DNA of 22,836 nucleotides from Treponema sp. (GCA_031257695.1 JAIROB010000218.1:1-22836); one strand, 5' to 3'; positions 14,666 to 22,189 are shown, counted from the first letter of the stretch. Translations and numbers: made by a program. The notes: generated from the sequence alone by a model not told the origin.

Positions 14666-16084
14666 ATGGCTGATAATAACGATTATATAAACAAGCTCAC
14701 CGAGGTTTTGACAGCCCGCGCCAGGTGGCTCGAAAAATCAGAAATGGTCAAGCTCAAAGATGAATTCCGAACCTTCCACACCGCCTTTGTGGCGCTTTAC
14801 AAGCTCTGTCTCAAAAAAGGTCTCATCAATGAGGACCCCTATAAAAACGAAGTAAAGATGGGGGAGCTTCAGGTTCCGGAGACCGGCCCTTTTACGGAAG
14901 CGGACTACCGGGATCAGTTCAGCCTCCGGCTTTCCAACTACGACAGCCAGCTCGACTTTCTGGTGAACTTTTATCAGTTCAGCCTCGAAGCCCTGGCGAC
15001 GGACAGCATTAAGCGCATCCTGGGGCTGGTCAAATTTATTGACTGGACCCGGCTTACCAACAACAGCGACGTGCCGAACAACAAAGCTATGAACGAGATT
15101 GTAATCCAGGCAAAGGCCGGGGCGGACCCCCTCTCGGTGAGCATCATCAACGAGTCCCTCTCCAAGTTAAGCAAAACCACCGGGAGCATCCTTTCCTACC
15201 TTAAACTGGTGTCCGACTACAACCGGGAAGCCTACAAGCTGGATCTCCGTGTCAACGTGTTCAGCGGCCTTTCGGCAGAGGAAGCCTCGGCTGTTCCCGC
15301 TATCAGGAAGAATTTCGCCATCAACATGAAGGGGCTGCCCTTTTACCCCGACCTGGTGGAGGAGGTCATCAGGGAAGATTCCGGCGCCGGCGGGCCCCTG
15401 CGGGAAAATGTGCTCAAAAAGATGGCGCCGCCGGATACCAAGCCCAAAACCGTTGCCCCCCAGGTTGAGTTCAAACACATCCTGATCGACGGCCTCAACG
15501 CCATCGGCTCCGCCCATACCACCATAACCGAAATCGGGGCCAAGCTGGATGAAAACGCCGCGCTGCTGGAAAACCGGAAGATCAGCTTTTGGGAAAAGGT
15601 TCGGCGGGTTTTTCGGCAGATGCTGAACAAGGAGCCGGAGCCGGCTGTTTTCAACGTGGAGTACCTGGACCCCGTTAAGGGCGTTCCGGTTAAGGAAAAG
15701 GTCGATTTTGTCCTGTTCCGGGGCGAGATGGATCGCAAGAACCGTACCCTGGCCGCGCTCGCGTCCCGGAACGGCCCGGCGTTCAACAAGATGCAGTCCA
15801 TGTCGGAGGATCAGCTCCTGGGGATGCTGGAAAAAAATATCCGGGACGCGCAGACCATGCACAAGATCCTGGGCGCTCTGGACGATTTCTTTAAGCTGGA
15901 GACGGACAAGGAAGATCGGGACAAGGTTAAGGGCATAAAGCCCGAATTGGCGACCATGAAAAACGCCATCGTCAGGGCGAACCAGCGGCGCCACGAGTTC
16001 AGCGCCCAGAAGGAAGAGGAAGAACAGATGAAAAAACTGGGCATAGGCGTCGAAGCCGCTGAAACTGCCGGCGCCGGCGCATAA
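14666..16084 (+). CDS. Hypothetical spirochaete protein, cytoplasmic, mostly helical
   Basis: I cannot name this 472-residue protein. It has no signal peptide or membrane helix, and long charged stretches suggest an alpha-helical protein. Notable segments are FLVNFYQFSLEALATDSIKR and GLVKFIDWTRL near residues 95-130, a Pro/Lys linker around 255-275 (APPDTKPKTVAPQVEF), a central EKVRRVFRQML region, a beta segment FNVEYLDPVKGVPVKEKVDF, and an acidic C-terminal tail with EEEEQMKK ending in Ala/Gly. The start MADNNDYINKL at 14666 is preferred to one at 14627, which would place a hydrophobic leader and the promoter inside the coding region. An OppA-like gene follows after 11 nt, so the two are co-transcribed and may act together. 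The composition looks native to the GC-rich background. Confidence 0.8.
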   Translation: MADNNDYINKLTEVLTARARWLEKSEMVKLKDEFRTFHTAFVALYKLCLKKGLINEDPYKNEVKMGELQVPETGPFTEADYRDQFSLRLSNYDSQLDFLVNFYQFSLEALATDSIKRILGLVKFIDWTRLTNNSDVPNNKAMNEIVIQAKAGADPLSVSIINESLSKLSKTTGSILSYLKLVSDYNREAYKLDLRVNVFSGLSAEEASAVPAIRKNFAINMKGLPFYPDLVEEVIREDSGAGGPLRENVLKKMAPPDTKPKTVAPQVEFKHILIDGLNAIGSAHTTITEIGAKLDENAALLENRKISFWEKVRRVFRQMLNKEPEPAVFNVEYLDPVKGVPVKEKVDFVLFRGEMDRKNRTLAALASRNGPAFNKMQSMSEDQLLGMLEKNIRDAQTMHKILGALDDFFKLETDKEDRDKVKGIKPELATMKNAIVRANQRRHEFSAQKEEEEQMKKLGIGVEAAETAGAGA

Positions 16085-16095
16085 GGAGAATCCGA

Positions 16096-17778
16096 ATGGG
16101 AATATCACGACTACGAAGTATGGGCTTCGGCCTTTTTATATTGCTGGCCCTGAACGCGGGCGCCGCGCCTATCCGGGACCGGGCGAAGGAGCCGGTCCCT
16201 CCCCCGGAAAGCGGCGCGCCGGAGGATTCCGGAACCGGCCCGGAAAGACCGGATTTTGCCGAACCCCGCCCGCAGCTTGCCAACCGGGAAGAGCTGACCA
16301 TGGCGTTTTCCATGGACGATGTGGAGCTGGATTTTCGGAAATCCTACCTGGCCAGCGAAGCCCAGCTCTACACCGCGCTCTACGAGGGGCTTTTTTCCTA
16401 CCATCCCTTTACCCTGGAACCGGTTCCCGCCGCGGCCAGCTCCTGGGAAGTTTCGGAGGATAAGAGGGAGTGGACCTTCACCATCCGGGAGACCGCCCGG
16501 TACTGGAACGGCGATCCCCTCCGCTCCGGGGATTTCCGCGCGGCCTGGCTTTCCCTGCTGGACCCCACGCGGCAGTCCCCCTACTCCTCCCTTTTCGACA
16601 TCATCGAAGGGGCGCTGGACTACCGGCTGGGCAACAACGCGGATCCCGCCTCGGTGGGCATCCTGGTCCCGGAGCCGGGAAAACTGGTGGTAAAGCTCAA
16701 CAACCCCGTGTCTTTTTTCCCCAGTATGCTCTGCCACCATTCCTTTAGCCCTATCCACCCCGAAATGCTGGCGGTCGAAGACTGGTCCGCGGTCCCGCCT
16801 GTGTCCAACGGCCCCTTCTATGTGGTGGACCACACCGGGGATCGTATCACCCTTGCCCGGAACGAGCTTTACTGGGACGCGGGCCGGACCGCGCTGCGGA
16901 GGATCAACATTCGCTACCTTGAGGACGGGGACGAAGCGTCCGCGCTCTGGAATTCCGGGGAGGTCCGGTGGATAGCCGGGGATGTAAACCTGGAAACCCT
17001 GACCGACCGCAGCGGCATCGTGGTGAACCCCATGTTCGCCACCCACTATTACTACATCCGTTCCACCGCCGAGCCCTGGACCGACCCGCGGATCCGCCAG
17101 GCCCTGTCCATAGCCCTGCCCTGGGAGCAGATTAGGGAGGGCTATTTCCTGCCCGCCAAAACCCTGATATACCCCATCCAGGGGTATCCCGAGCTTGAGG
17201 GGCCTTCCACGGATGTTGACAAGGCCCGGAGCCTGCTCAGCGAGGCCGGTTATCCCGGCGGCGCGGGCCTGCCGGAACTGGTCATCCGCCTGACCCCCTC
17301 CGCCGAAGCCGCCCGTATCGGCGAGCTTATGGGAACCGCCTGGAAGGACGGGCTGGGCGTGCCGGTGCGGATAGAGGTGGTCCCCCACCGGCGCTATGTC
17401 GAGACCCTGAAACAGAACGATTACCAGGTGGCCTTTTCAACCTGGATTGGGGACTTCCCCGACCCCTACACCTTCCTGCAGATGTGGCGCCGGGACTCCA
17501 ACCTGAACGACGCCCGGTTTAACGACAGCGACTACGAGGCCCTGATAGACCGGTCCATGGCCGAAGACGGGGAAACCCGTATGGAAACCCTGGCCGCCGC
17601 GGAGAAGCTGCTCCTGGACCGGGGGGTGGTGCTGCCCATTGCCTACAGCCCCGCGGTGAACATCGTGGACACCAACGAACTGGAGGGGTGGTTCCCCAAC
17701 GCCCTGGACATACATCCCTTTAAATACTTCTCGTTTAAGGCGTTCCGGCCCCTGCCGGGGGTGGCGATAGGCAAATAA
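16096..17778 (+). CDS. OppA-like peptide ABC transporter substrate-binding protein
   Basis: A 560-residue exported solute-binding protein of the SBP_bac_5 family. A signal peptide (MGISRLRSMGFGLFILLALN then AGAAP) is followed by a Pro/Glu-rich linker to about residue 60 and the binding domain: EAQLYTALYEGLFSYHP, WTFTIRETARYWNGDPLRSG followed by DFRAAWLSLLDP, VSNGPFYV, DPRIRQALSIALPWEQI, DYQVAFSTWIGDFPDPYTFL. It should bind peptides or similar solutes in the periplasm. No cysteine follows the signal, so it appears soluble rather than lipidated. AAGGAG lies 8 nt before the ATG. No permease or ATPase genes are adjacent, so it is an orphan component, either feeding a transporter encoded elsewhere or acting as a sensor partner. 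A terminator-like hairpin follows the stop. Confidence 0.9.
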   Translation: MGISRLRSMGFGLFILLALNAGAAPIRDRAKEPVPPPESGAPEDSGTGPERPDFAEPRPQLANREELTMAFSMDDVELDFRKSYLASEAQLYTALYEGLFSYHPFTLEPVPAAASSWEVSEDKREWTFTIRETARYWNGDPLRSGDFRAAWLSLLDPTRQSPYSSLFDIIEGALDYRLGNNADPASVGILVPEPGKLVVKLNNPVSFFPSMLCHHSFSPIHPEMLAVEDWSAVPPVSNGPFYVVDHTGDRITLARNELYWDAGRTALRRINIRYLEDGDEASALWNSGEVRWIAGDVNLETLTDRSGIVVNPMFATHYYYIRSTAEPWTDPRIRQALSIALPWEQIREGYFLPAKTLIYPIQGYPELEGPSTDVDKARSLLSEAGYPGGAGLPELVIRLTPSAEAARIGELMGTAWKDGLGVPVRIEVVPHRRYVETLKQNDYQVAFSTWIGDFPDPYTFLQMWRRDSNLNDARFNDSDYEALIDRSMAEDGETRMETLAAAEKLLLDRGVVLPIAYSPAVNIVDTNELEGWFPNALDIHPFKYFSFKAFRPLPGVAIGK

Positions 17779-17788
17779 CGGAGTCTTG

Positions 17789-17823
17789 AGGCTGTTCCAA
17801 ACCTTCAGTTTTTGAAACAGCCT
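17789..17823. terminator. Bidirectional terminator between convergent genes
   Basis: AGGCTGTTCCAAA pairs with TTTGAAACAGCCT (12 of 13 bp) around a 9-nt loop, 11 nt after the OppA-like stop and touching the SPOR gene stop. The trailing sequence TTAATTGTT is only moderately T-rich, but the position between convergent genes fits a shared terminator. Confidence 0.6.
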
Positions 17824-18560
17824 TAATTGTTCCTTGCGGGGGTTTTGAATACCAGGCTTTCCTCAAACCCGTGGATGGACTTGATCAACGCCAGCCAGTA
17901 GTCCGCTTCGTTCTTTGAGGTGTAAGGGCCGACCCGGACCCGGAAATAGGTTTTTCCCTGCACGTCGCGGTTTTCCACCAGGGAGGTGATGCCCTTGGAG
18001 GCGAGGGTATCCTTGACCGCTTCGGCGCGGGCTACGGTGGAGAAAGAGCCGGTCTGTACCCAGTAATTATCCTGGGCTCTGGATTGGCTTGGAGCCGCTT
18101 TAGGCGCGGGGGAGCGGACCGCCGCCGGGGTTTGCCGGGCCGCGGGAGCGGGGGCAGGTTTTACCCGGGGCGTATCGGGAACCGCCACCGCGCTGGGGCG
18201 GGGTATGTCAACGATCAGCCGGTTTCCGGCGCCGCCGGGGGAACGGTCCACCGTAACGATTTCGCCGGGGTTTTCGCCATAGATATAAAACACGTTGTCC
18301 TGGGTTTTCTCCTCCGGGGGGGCTTGAAGGCCCTGGCTTTCATCGAGGCTTTTCACCAGGTCCACGGCGTTTACCGGCGCGGGCACATCGCTTTCCGCGG
18401 CTTCATCGACCTTCCCCACGGGAACGGGCTTTTCCGGTTTTGCCGCGGCCGCCGCCGGAGACGGAGTTCGGGGGGAGAACACCAGAATCGAGGCGCCTAT
18501 CACAATGACCAAAAAAACACCCACAGAAATCGCTACCAGCAGTAATTTCTTTTTTTCCAT
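17823..18560 (-). CDS. SPOR domain protein, membrane-anchored
   Basis: A 245-residue protein with one N-terminal membrane helix (about residues 5-28), a long Pro/Ala-rich periplasmic linker (about 30-160, rich in AP and KP repeats) and a C-terminal SPOR domain from about 164: NYWVQTGSFSTVARAEAVKD, then KTYFRVRVGPYTSKNEADYW. SPOR domains bind denuded peptidoglycan glycan at division sites, so a role in cell division or wall remodelling is likely. A short hydrophobic strand region (NVFYIYGENPGEIVTVDRSP) sits inside the linker. The ATG at 18560 lies three bases after the coaE stop, so the pair is translationally coupled. No clear Shine-Dalgarno sequence is seen beyond GGGG upstream. Confidence 0.88.
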   Translation of the reverse strand: MEKKKLLLVAISVGVFLVIVIGASILVFSPRTPSPAAAAAKPEKPVPVGKVDEAAESDVPAPVNAVDLVKSLDESQGLQAPPEEKTQDNVFYIYGENPGEIVTVDRSPGGAGNRLIVDIPRPSAVAVPDTPRVKPAPAPAARQTPAAVRSPAPKAAPSQSRAQDNYWVQTGSFSTVARAEAVKDTLASKGITSLVENRDVQGKTYFRVRVGPYTSKNEADYWLALIKSIHGFEESLVFKTPARNN

Positions 18561-18563
18561 ACC

Positions 18564-19196
18564 CTATGCCATCCCCACCCGGGAAAAAATATCGTTTATT
18601 TGTGTCTCCAAACGCTTCCGACTGCGGGAGGCGCGCAGACCACAATATCCCCGGTTTTCTATAACGTAAATATCGGCTTTCCCGGCAAAATATTGAGGGG
18701 TGAATTGTCTTTGGCTGCGGAACCGGGTCAGAAGCTGGCCCAGGGGGAGCCCGTCCCGTTTCCGGGCCCGCAGCAGCCGGGTCAGAACCGGCGCCTGCAC
18801 CAGAATGATGAAGGCGAGGCGGAGAAACGCTGAGGATTTGTGGAGCAGCGCGGCGTTGATCACGCAGGGCTTCCCCCCCTGTTCCGCTATCCATTGGTCG
18901 GTCATCCGGTTGGCTTCGGGGTGCACTATGCCCTGTAGGGCCTCCAGCTCCTCCGCTCTGCCAAAAACCTTCGCGCCCAGGCGCCGCCGGTCTATGGCGC
19001 CGGTTGGTCCCAGGATGCCGTCCCCAAAGCGTTTCAGGACGGCCTCCCGCCGGGTTTCAATGGCCTGCTGCCCCAGCTTGTCCACGTCCAAAACCGGCAG
19101 GCCCCGTTCCTCCAGGATGGCGCCGACATAGTTTTTCCCCGCGCAGTAGGTCCCGGTGAGTCCGATGAGGTTTGGCAGAACAGGCGCTCCCTCCAT
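18564..19196 (-). CDS. coaE: Dephospho-CoA kinase
   Basis: The 210-residue enzyme phosphorylates dephospho-CoA in the last step of coenzyme A synthesis in the cytoplasm. The P-loop reads GLTGTYCAGKNYVG at residues 12-25; the Ser/Thr normally after the lysine is Asn, and the usual GIGSGKS is changed to TYCAGKN. Other family marks are present: LDVDKLGQQA (substrate-binding Asp), LEALQGIVHPEAN, and the lid region RLLRARKRDGLPLGQLLTRF. The start at 19196 has only a weak AGG upstream but a TACAAT box at 19205-19210. The SPOR gene follows directly. Upstream, the palindromic element begins 31 nt from the start codon and would supply or alter the -35 region of its promoter. Confidence 0.88.
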   Translation of the reverse strand: MEGAPVLPNLIGLTGTYCAGKNYVGAILEERGLPVLDVDKLGQQAIETRREAVLKRFGDGILGPTGAIDRRRLGAKVFGRAEELEALQGIVHPEANRMTDQWIAEQGGKPCVINAALLHKSSAFLRLAFIILVQAPVLTRLLRARKRDGLPLGQLLTRFRSQRQFTPQYFAGKADIYVIENRGYCGLRASRSRKRLETQINDIFSRVGMA

Positions 19197-19296
19197 GATC
19201 GCCTATTGTAGCGCCCAGACGTTTCATGCGGAATACCCCTATGGACCCCTAAACGGCACGGGGATGCGCACACACTCTGTAATGGGGGTCTCTACT

Positions 19297-19314
19297 AAGC
19301 CGCGCAAGCGGCTT
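19297..19314. repeat. Short hairpin with GCAA tetraloop inside the element
   Basis: AAGCCGC and GCGGCTT pair perfectly around GCAA, a GNRA-type loop that would be very stable in RNA form. Confidence 0.55.
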
Positions 19315-19321
19315 CGAGGAA

Positions 19322-19370
19322 TCGCTTGCCGCCCGCATTTGAGCGCAGCGAACGAGCGGGCGGCAAGCGA
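19322..19370. repeat. 15-bp perfect inverted repeat inside the element
   Basis: TCGCTTGCCGCCCGC (19322-19336) and its exact reverse complement (19356-19370) flank a 19-nt loop containing GAGCGCAGCGAACGA. Such strong palindromes are typical of REP/MITE-like interspersed repeats; whether it is repeated elsewhere in the genome cannot be seen here. Confidence 0.6.
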
Positions 19371-19504
19371 GTTCCACTGCCAGGCCCCCCGGACAAAGTC
19401 ATAGTGCGTCCCCGCACATCCAGCTCCGGTCCATAGGGGGATCCGCAGGTCTTTTCGGTTTTGGGATTTTGAATTCGGAATTGCTGCTCCATGGCTGTTT
19501 TTTC

Positions 19505-19533
19505 TTGACATTTTCACGTTCCGGCCCTATTGT
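19505..19533 (+). promoter_or_regulatory. Promoter of rex
   Basis: A consensus TTGACA (19505-19510) is followed after 17 bp by TATTGT (19528-19533), 16 nt before the GTG start at 19550. No clear Rex operator (TTGTGAANNNNTTCACAA-like) overlaps it; only a TTTTCAC half-site-like run lies in the spacer. Confidence 0.6.
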
Positions 19534-19549
19534 AAAAAAAAGGAATGTT

Positions 19550-20206
19550 GTGGAGAAACGAAAAATACCTGCCCAGCCTTCCGTGCGTCGATTACCTTCA
19601 TATTTGTATTCCGTTCGGCAGGCGCAGCGCAACGGCAGCAAATTCATTTCGGGAACCTCAATCGCCCAGGAACTACGCCTGGAGCCTATTCAGGTGCGGA
19701 AGGATCTGGCAATAACGGGAATTGCCGGGAAGCCCAAGAAGGGCTATCCCGTGGACGAACTCATCAAAGCCATTGAGCGTTTCCTTGGCTGGGATGCGAT
19801 CCAGGACGTTATTCTGGTGGGAGCGGGGAATCTGGGGAGCGCCCTCATGGGGCACCAGGATTTCCGGCTCCACGGCCTGCATATCGTGGCGGCCTTTGAC
19901 AAAAACCTGCAGAAGATCGGAACCACCATCCACGGCGTGCGGGTGCTGTCCATGGATTCCCTGGAAGAGGAGATCCGGAGGATGGGGATTAAAGTAGCGA
20001 TACTGACCATTCATTCCGATATTGCCCAGGAAACCGCGAACCGGCTGGTTGAAGCCGGCATCCGCGGAATATGGAACTTTACCGCGTTTAAGATCCAGGT
20101 CCCCGAATGGGTGGCGGTGCAGGCGGAGAACCTCTCCTCGGGGTACGCCATGCTCTGCGTGTCCATGCAGGCCCGGCAGGACAGGGATGATCGAAACGCC
20201 GGCTAA
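19550..20206 (+). CDS. rex: Redox-sensing transcriptional repressor Rex
   Basis: Rex represses fermentation and NADH-reoxidising genes and leaves DNA when NADH binds. The 218-residue product has a winged-helix N-terminus (RLPSYLYSVRQAQRNGSKFI, then TSIAQELRLEPIQVRKDLAI and the wing GKPKKGYPVDELI) and a Rossmann domain with the dinucleotide loop LVGAGNLGSALMGH at 89-102 and AAFDKN at the end of the second strand. The C-terminal helix region carries NFTAFKIQVPEWVAVQAENL, typical of Rex dimers. The start is the GTG at 19550 (AAGGA 6 nt upstream), not the longer in-frame ATG at 19469, which would place the promoter inside the gene. The methyltransferase gene overlaps its end by 20 nt. Confidence 0.93.
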   Translation: MEKRKIPAQPSVRRLPSYLYSVRQAQRNGSKFISGTSIAQELRLEPIQVRKDLAITGIAGKPKKGYPVDELIKAIERFLGWDAIQDVILVGAGNLGSALMGHQDFRLHGLHIVAAFDKNLQKIGTTIHGVRVLSMDSLEEEIRRMGIKVAILTIHSDIAQETANRLVEAGIRGIWNFTAFKIQVPEWVAVQAENLSSGYAMLCVSMQARQDRDDRNAG

Positions 20207-21269
20207 AGGCCCGGAGACCCTGCTTTCGGAGCAAAAAACCGCAGCCCAGGCGGAAATGCTGGGAAACCGCCTGAAAAAACGCTACCGCCACCTCCGCAGG
20301 TGGGCCCGCCGGACCGGAGCCGGAGCGTACCGCCTCTACGACCGGGACATTCCCGAAATCCCCCTGGTTTTAGACTTCTACGGCGACGCCGAATCCTCCG
20401 CCACAGCGGGCGCCGCAACGGGCGCGATAGCGGGGGCGTTGTACGAACGCCCCTACGAAAAGGAAGGGGAAGCCCGCTGGCTTGCCGCCATGACAGAGGC
20501 AGTTTCCGGGGCCCTGGGGATCCCCGGGGATTCGATTTTCCTGAAAGAACGGTCCAGGCAGCGGGGCAGGGCCCAGTATGAAAAGATCCGTTCCCGCGGC
20601 GAAGTAAGGGATATTACGGAAGGGGGGCTCCGTTTCCGGGTGAACCTTTCGGACTACCTTGACACCGGCCTTTTCCCGGACCACCGCAAAACCCGCGGCC
20701 TGGTTCGGGAGATCTCCCCGGGCAAACGGGTTCTTAACCTCTTTTGTTATACCGCTTCTTTTTCGGTGTACGCGGCCGCGGCCGGCGCCCAATCGGTGGA
20801 CTCCGTGGATCTGTCCAACACCTACCTGGACTGGGCCAAAACCAACTTCGCCCTGAACAAGCTGGAAGCCCTGCCGGTTTCCCCCGCGGCCCTTTGCGGC
20901 GGCGCAGCCCCGCTCCCCCCCTTCCGCCTTATCCGCGCGGACGCGCTCCGCTTCCTTGAAGCCGCAGCATCCCTGCGCTGGGATCTCATCATCCTGGACC
21001 CCCCGGCCTTCTCCAACTCAAAAAACATGGAGCGCGTCCTGGATCTGAAACGGGACCATCGCGGCCTCATCGCCCGGTGCCTCAGTCTCCTCGCCCCCGC
21101 GGGACGGCTCATCTTCAGCGCCAACCTCAGGGGCTTTGCCCTGAACCCGGAGGACTTTCCGGGAACAGCCGTGGAGGATATGCGGGAAACCATACGCGAC
21201 GAGGACTTTGCCGGAAGGCGCCTTCCCGCGGTGTACAGTTTTACTGTTATGCAGGGAAAGGACAATTAG
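20187..21269 (+). CDS. Class I SAM-dependent rRNA methyltransferase (RlmK/RlmI-like)
   Basis: A 360-residue methyltransferase like the C-terminal half (RlmK) of E. coli RlmL or RlmI, which modify 23S rRNA. The N-terminal part FANRL-like segment reads LGNRLKKRYRHLRRWARRTG, then YRLYDRDIPEIPLVLDFYG. Then come DYLDTGLFPDHRKTRGLV, SAM motif I VLNLFCYTASFSVYAAAAGA at 182-201, VDLSNTYLDWAKTNF, and the catalytic motif LDPPAFSNSKN at 270-280. No THUMP domain or RlmL N-terminal half is present, so it is a stand-alone RlmK-type protein. The ATG at 20187 lies inside the end of rex with AGG upstream, so translation is probably coupled to rex. The exact target nucleotide is not certain. Confidence 0.88.
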   Translation: MIETPAKGPETLLSEQKTAAQAEMLGNRLKKRYRHLRRWARRTGAGAYRLYDRDIPEIPLVLDFYGDAESSATAGAATGAIAGALYERPYEKEGEARWLAAMTEAVSGALGIPGDSIFLKERSRQRGRAQYEKIRSRGEVRDITEGGLRFRVNLSDYLDTGLFPDHRKTRGLVREISPGKRVLNLFCYTASFSVYAAAAGAQSVDSVDLSNTYLDWAKTNFALNKLEALPVSPAALCGGAAPLPPFRLIRADALRFLEAAASLRWDLIILDPPAFSNSKNMERVLDLKRDHRGLIARCLSLLAPAGRLIFSANLRGFALNPEDFPGTAVEDMRETIRDEDFAGRRLPAVYSFTVMQGKDN

Positions 21270-21430
21270 CAGGGGGCAATTGCTGTCTGCGGCCTGGCCT
21301 GTGAGACCGGGGGCGTTACGGGGGTGTCCCCCGTTGAGGGGGGTAGCGTAAAAGCCGCAGGCTTTGGAGCGAGGGGGGAGGCTTCCCCCCCTTCCTGCCG
21401 GCGGAGGGCAAACCGGCCGCGTTGCAAGCC
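21270..21430. repeat. G/C-rich hairpin spacer between convergent genes
   Basis: This stretch holds ACGGGGGTGTCCCCCGT (21318-21334, a perfect 7-bp hairpin), AAAGCCGCAGGCTTT, and a G-run followed by a C-run (GGGGGG-AGGCTT-CCCCCC type) near 21373-21391. It looks like an interspersed repeat or a folded terminator region rather than coding sequence. Repetition elsewhere cannot be shown from one copy. Confidence 0.45.
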
Positions 21431-22171
21431 TCAGGTGTAGCGTTTTAAGGAAACTTCGTTTCGTGATTCAAATATCTTGTCAACGAATTTTTTATCCAGC
21501 GACGTAAAGGCGTAGCCCTTGAGGTAGGGGACCGCCGTGTCGCCGTGGATGATCTCAATGTACGAGTGCAGCTTTGCAAACTGTACTTCATCGTCCATAG
21601 CCAGGGGGTGGTTTTTCGACATCAGGGCCAGGTATTCGAATTCCCAAATCTGATCGTGATCCAAATGTTTATTCGTAAGATAATCAAAATAATAATTCTC
21701 GTACATTGTTTGATAGCGAATAATGCCCAGGTTAAATTTATTGCCAATCACGTCGTCTATGGTGCGGACCGAGTTGGTTTCCTGAATGTTGACGCTGATC
21801 TCCTTTTCAAAATCAAGCTCCAGGGCAAACCGTGTAAATCCTTCCGCAATATAACTGCCCCTGGGTATGGAGATGCTGAAATCCTGCCGCTCCGGATCCT
21901 CCGTATCCGTGAGCTTGTTGATCTGTTCCATCTCGTCCAGGATTTTTCGGGCATGGTCCAGAAACCTGAGCCCCTTTTGTGTGGGGAATACTCCCTTGGA
22001 GTTCCTCTCAAAGACGAAAAATCCAATCGTTTCTTCCATCTCCTTGACCGCCTTGCTTAAATTCGGCTGGGCCATGTAAAGGTTTTCCGCGGCCTTTGTG
22101 ATGGATCGGGTGCGTTCAATTTCTATGGCATACTTAAAAAACAGTGAATTTTTATACCCCTCAAACTGCAT
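21431..22171 (-). CDS. LysR family regulator lacking an internal block
   Basis: A 246-residue LysR-type regulator. The winged helix is intact: LFFKYAIEIERTRSITKAAE, then NLYMAQPNLSKAVKEMEETI and FVFERNSKGVFPTQKGLRFL. The effector domain shows GNKFNLGIIRYQTMYENYYF and EYLALMSKNHPLA, then HSYIEIIHGDTAVPYL followed directly by KGYAFTSLDKKFVDKIFESR. In full-length relatives (about 300 residues) some 50-65 residues lie between these two blocks, including an ERGSQFDLL-like segment and a YMWVSP-like segment. The frame is kept, so a shortened protein would be made, probably unable to sense its effector. The start has a poor ribosome binding site. A 30-bp palindrome lies 19 nt upstream of the start. 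It is convergent with the methyltransferase gene and less GC-rich than its neighbours. Confidence 0.85.
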   Translation of the reverse strand: MQFEGYKNSLFFKYAIEIERTRSITKAAENLYMAQPNLSKAVKEMEETIGFFVFERNSKGVFPTQKGLRFLDHARKILDEMEQINKLTDTEDPERQDFSISIPRGSYIAEGFTRFALELDFEKEISVNIQETNSVRTIDDVIGNKFNLGIIRYQTMYENYYFDYLTNKHLDHDQIWEFEYLALMSKNHPLAMDDEVQFAKLHSYIEIIHGDTAVPYLKGYAFTSLDKKFVDKIFESRNEVSLKRYT

Positions 22172-22189
22172 AAGGACGCCGGATAATCG

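Larger units (their letters stand above)
19227..19447. mobile_element. MITE-like palindromic element with about 20-bp inverted ends
   Basis: Two inverted ends, 19227-19247 and 19428-19447, match at all but two positions and share a perfect 12-bp core (CCCCTATGGACC against GGTCCATAGGGG). Similarity continues inwards in weaker form (GCACGGGGATGCGCAC against GTGCGGGGACGCAC). The 221-bp interval has no credible gene and contains two further hairpins (19297-19314 and 19322-19370). No target-site duplication is evident. It sits between coaE and rex and covers most of the 353-nt gap between their starts. Confidence 0.6.

Noticed and set aside
16111..17388. 425-codon minus-strand frame opposite the OppA-like gene
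   Set aside because: Antisense shadow of a clear SBP_bac_5 gene with signal peptide and ribosome binding site.
19239..19517. 92-codon minus-strand frame across the palindromic element
   Set aside because: It crosses both inverted ends and the rex promoter and has no family pattern; the palindromic structure explains the sequence better.
19501..19552. Rex operator in the rex promoter
   Set aside because: Only one half-site-like TTTTCAC run is present, with no matching inverted half.
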